NCBI RefSeq assembly: GCF_902505095.1
Contig: NZ_CABWIB010000001.1
Coordinates: 496,001-560,000, forward strand
Source of the DNA: Oceanivirga miroungae
GTDB taxonomy: Bacteria > Fusobacteriota > Fusobacteriia > Fusobacteriales > Leptotrichiaceae
Direction of reading: 5' to 3'
DNA: 64,000 bases
Below are positions 63,323-64,000 of the stretch, in pieces. Under the pieces are notes generated by a model, which was not told the DNA's origin, did not search any database, and saw only the letters and a program-made list of their open reading frames with translations. The translations under genes and the position numbers were made by a program. Each line of letters opens with the position of its first letter. The first letter of the stretch is position 1.

Positions 63323-64000
63323 ATGTTAGAAATAAGATTAGTTGACGGTAGTATAAAAGAAGTTGAAGAAAATATAAGTGTTATAGAATTTGCAAAACAA
63401 TTATCTACAAGTTTAGCTAAAAAAACTGTAGGAGCAATATTTAATGATAGACAGGTTGATGTTTCATTTATACTAAAGGAAAATGGAAATATAAGACTAA
63501 TTACCTTAGATGATAAAGAAGGTGTTGATATATTAAGACATAGTACAACTCACATAATGGCTCAAGCAGTAAAAAGACTATTTCCTAATACAAAACTAGC
63601 AATAGGACCAGTAATTGAAAATGGATTTTTCTATGACTTTGACAGTGAAAGAGCATTCACAGAAGAAGATTTAGTGAAAATAGAAGAAGAGATGAAAAAA
63701 ATAATAAAGGAAAACTATAAATTTACTAGACTTGAATTAAAAAGAGAAGAATTATTAGAAAAATATAAAAATGAAGGTGAAAAATATAAGGTAGAAATAA
63801 TAGAAGGTATAGAAGATCCTATACAAAGTGCATATACTCAAGGAGAGTTTTTTGACCTTTGTCGTGGGACACACCTACCAAGTACATCTTATGTAAAAGC
63901 ATTCAAATTAACTAAAACAGCAGGTGCATATTGGAGAGGTGACTCAAATAATAAAATGTTACAAAGAATATATGGTATAGCATTTGCAACTAAAAAAGAA
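63323..64000 (+). CDS. thrS: Threonyl-tRNA synthetase (5' part; continues beyond window)
   Basis: The visible 226 codons cover the N-terminal TGS domain (MLEIRLVDGSIKEVEENISVIEFA) and the editing domain with its metal site HSTTHIMAQAVKRLFP. They also cover AIGPVIENGFFYDFD and the CRGTHLP motif near 180, where the editing region leads toward the catalytic core. The class II catalytic motifs lie past the right edge. ATG 63323 follows AGGAGG, 8 bases after lgt, leaving no room for a T-box leader. Confidence 0.95.
   Translation, partial: MLEIRLVDGSIKEVEENISVIEFAKQLSTSLAKKTVGAIFNDRQVDVSFILKENGNIRLITLDDKEGVDILRHSTTHIMAQAVKRLFPNTKLAIGPVIENGFFYDFDSERAFTEEDLVKIEEEMKKIIKENYKFTRLELKREELLEKYKNEGEKYKVEIIEGIEDPIQSAYTQGEFFDLCRGTHLPSTSYVKAFKLTKTAGAYWRGDSNNKMLQRIYGIAFATKKE

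Noticed and set aside
1..64000. tRNA, rRNA, tmRNA or integrase/transposase genes.
   Set aside because: None was recognised by eye: no GTTCRA-type arm in a cloverleaf context and no transposase or recombinase product.

Overview
The window is AT-rich DNA (roughly a quarter G+C) with tightly packed genes, nearly all on the plus strand. It looks like a chromosome segment of a fermentative, outer-membrane-bearing bacterium of the Fusobacteriota, most likely family Leptotrichiaceae (Sneathia/Streptobacillus-like). The reasons are the very low GC, outer-membrane beta-barrel and autotransporter genes ending in an aromatic residue, LolA-, LolC/E- and LolD-like proteins, and a Gram-positive-style HemZ. 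Family assignment is inference; no rRNA or tRNA gene was seen. TGA is used as a stop, so the standard bacterial code applies.

Layout. 1-0.9 kb: minus-strand GntR(YtrA)/ABC operon, divergent from tex. 3.4-4.9 kb: outer-membrane protein and a small broken gene. 5-11 kb: ileS-lspA-glyQ-glyS, then a 1053-residue lipoprotein autotransporter of subtilase type and a purine nucleoside phosphorylase. 15.2-16.3 kb: a multiply broken AlbA-type regulator. 16.3-20.3 kb: nrdF-nrdI-nrdE behind two NrdR boxes; the NrdF has the Val/Pro/Lys substitutions of metal-free class Ie ribonucleotide reductase. 20.3-34.3 kb: housekeeping operons (YitT, DUF1858, glmM, aspartokinase, M32 carboxypeptidase, queH, mreC, LolA-like, recO, nrdR, FtsB/DivIC-like, LolC/E and LolD-like, hpf, two PTS IIA proteins). 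34.4-43.3 kb: YgjP-like peptidase, tpx and an oligopeptide ABC transporter. The transporter's ATPase gene is separated from its other genes by a minus-strand AAA ATPase plus a decayed TOPRIM-like partner. A GRP-type sugar transporter split by a stop codon and uppP follow.

43.3-50.2 kb is the most rearranged part. It holds hemZ, an ADP-ribosylglycohydrolase, a DUF4143 ATPase with repeated promoter/operator elements, a displaced internal fragment of hemZ, a fused MmeI-like restriction-modification enzyme, and then another copy of the repeat with a remnant of the ATPase 3' end. 50.2-64 kb returns to core genes: a ComEA-like protein, an AddB/AddA-like pair, pnp, pgsA, a Ca2+-type P-ATPase, a D,D-carboxypeptidase, lgt and the start of thrS.

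How the genes fit together. NrdR, encoded at 30.5 kb, should control the nrd operon at 16.6 kb through the tandem boxes. LspA, Lgt and the Lol components form a lipoprotein maturation and sorting path for lipoproteins such as the oligopeptide-binding protein and the autotransporter. MreC, FtsB/DivIC, GlmM, UppP and the D,D-carboxypeptidase serve envelope growth. Accessory DNA (AAA/TOPRIM pair, DUF4143 ATPase, MmeI-like enzyme, AlbA pseudogene) is scattered among these and shows active decay.
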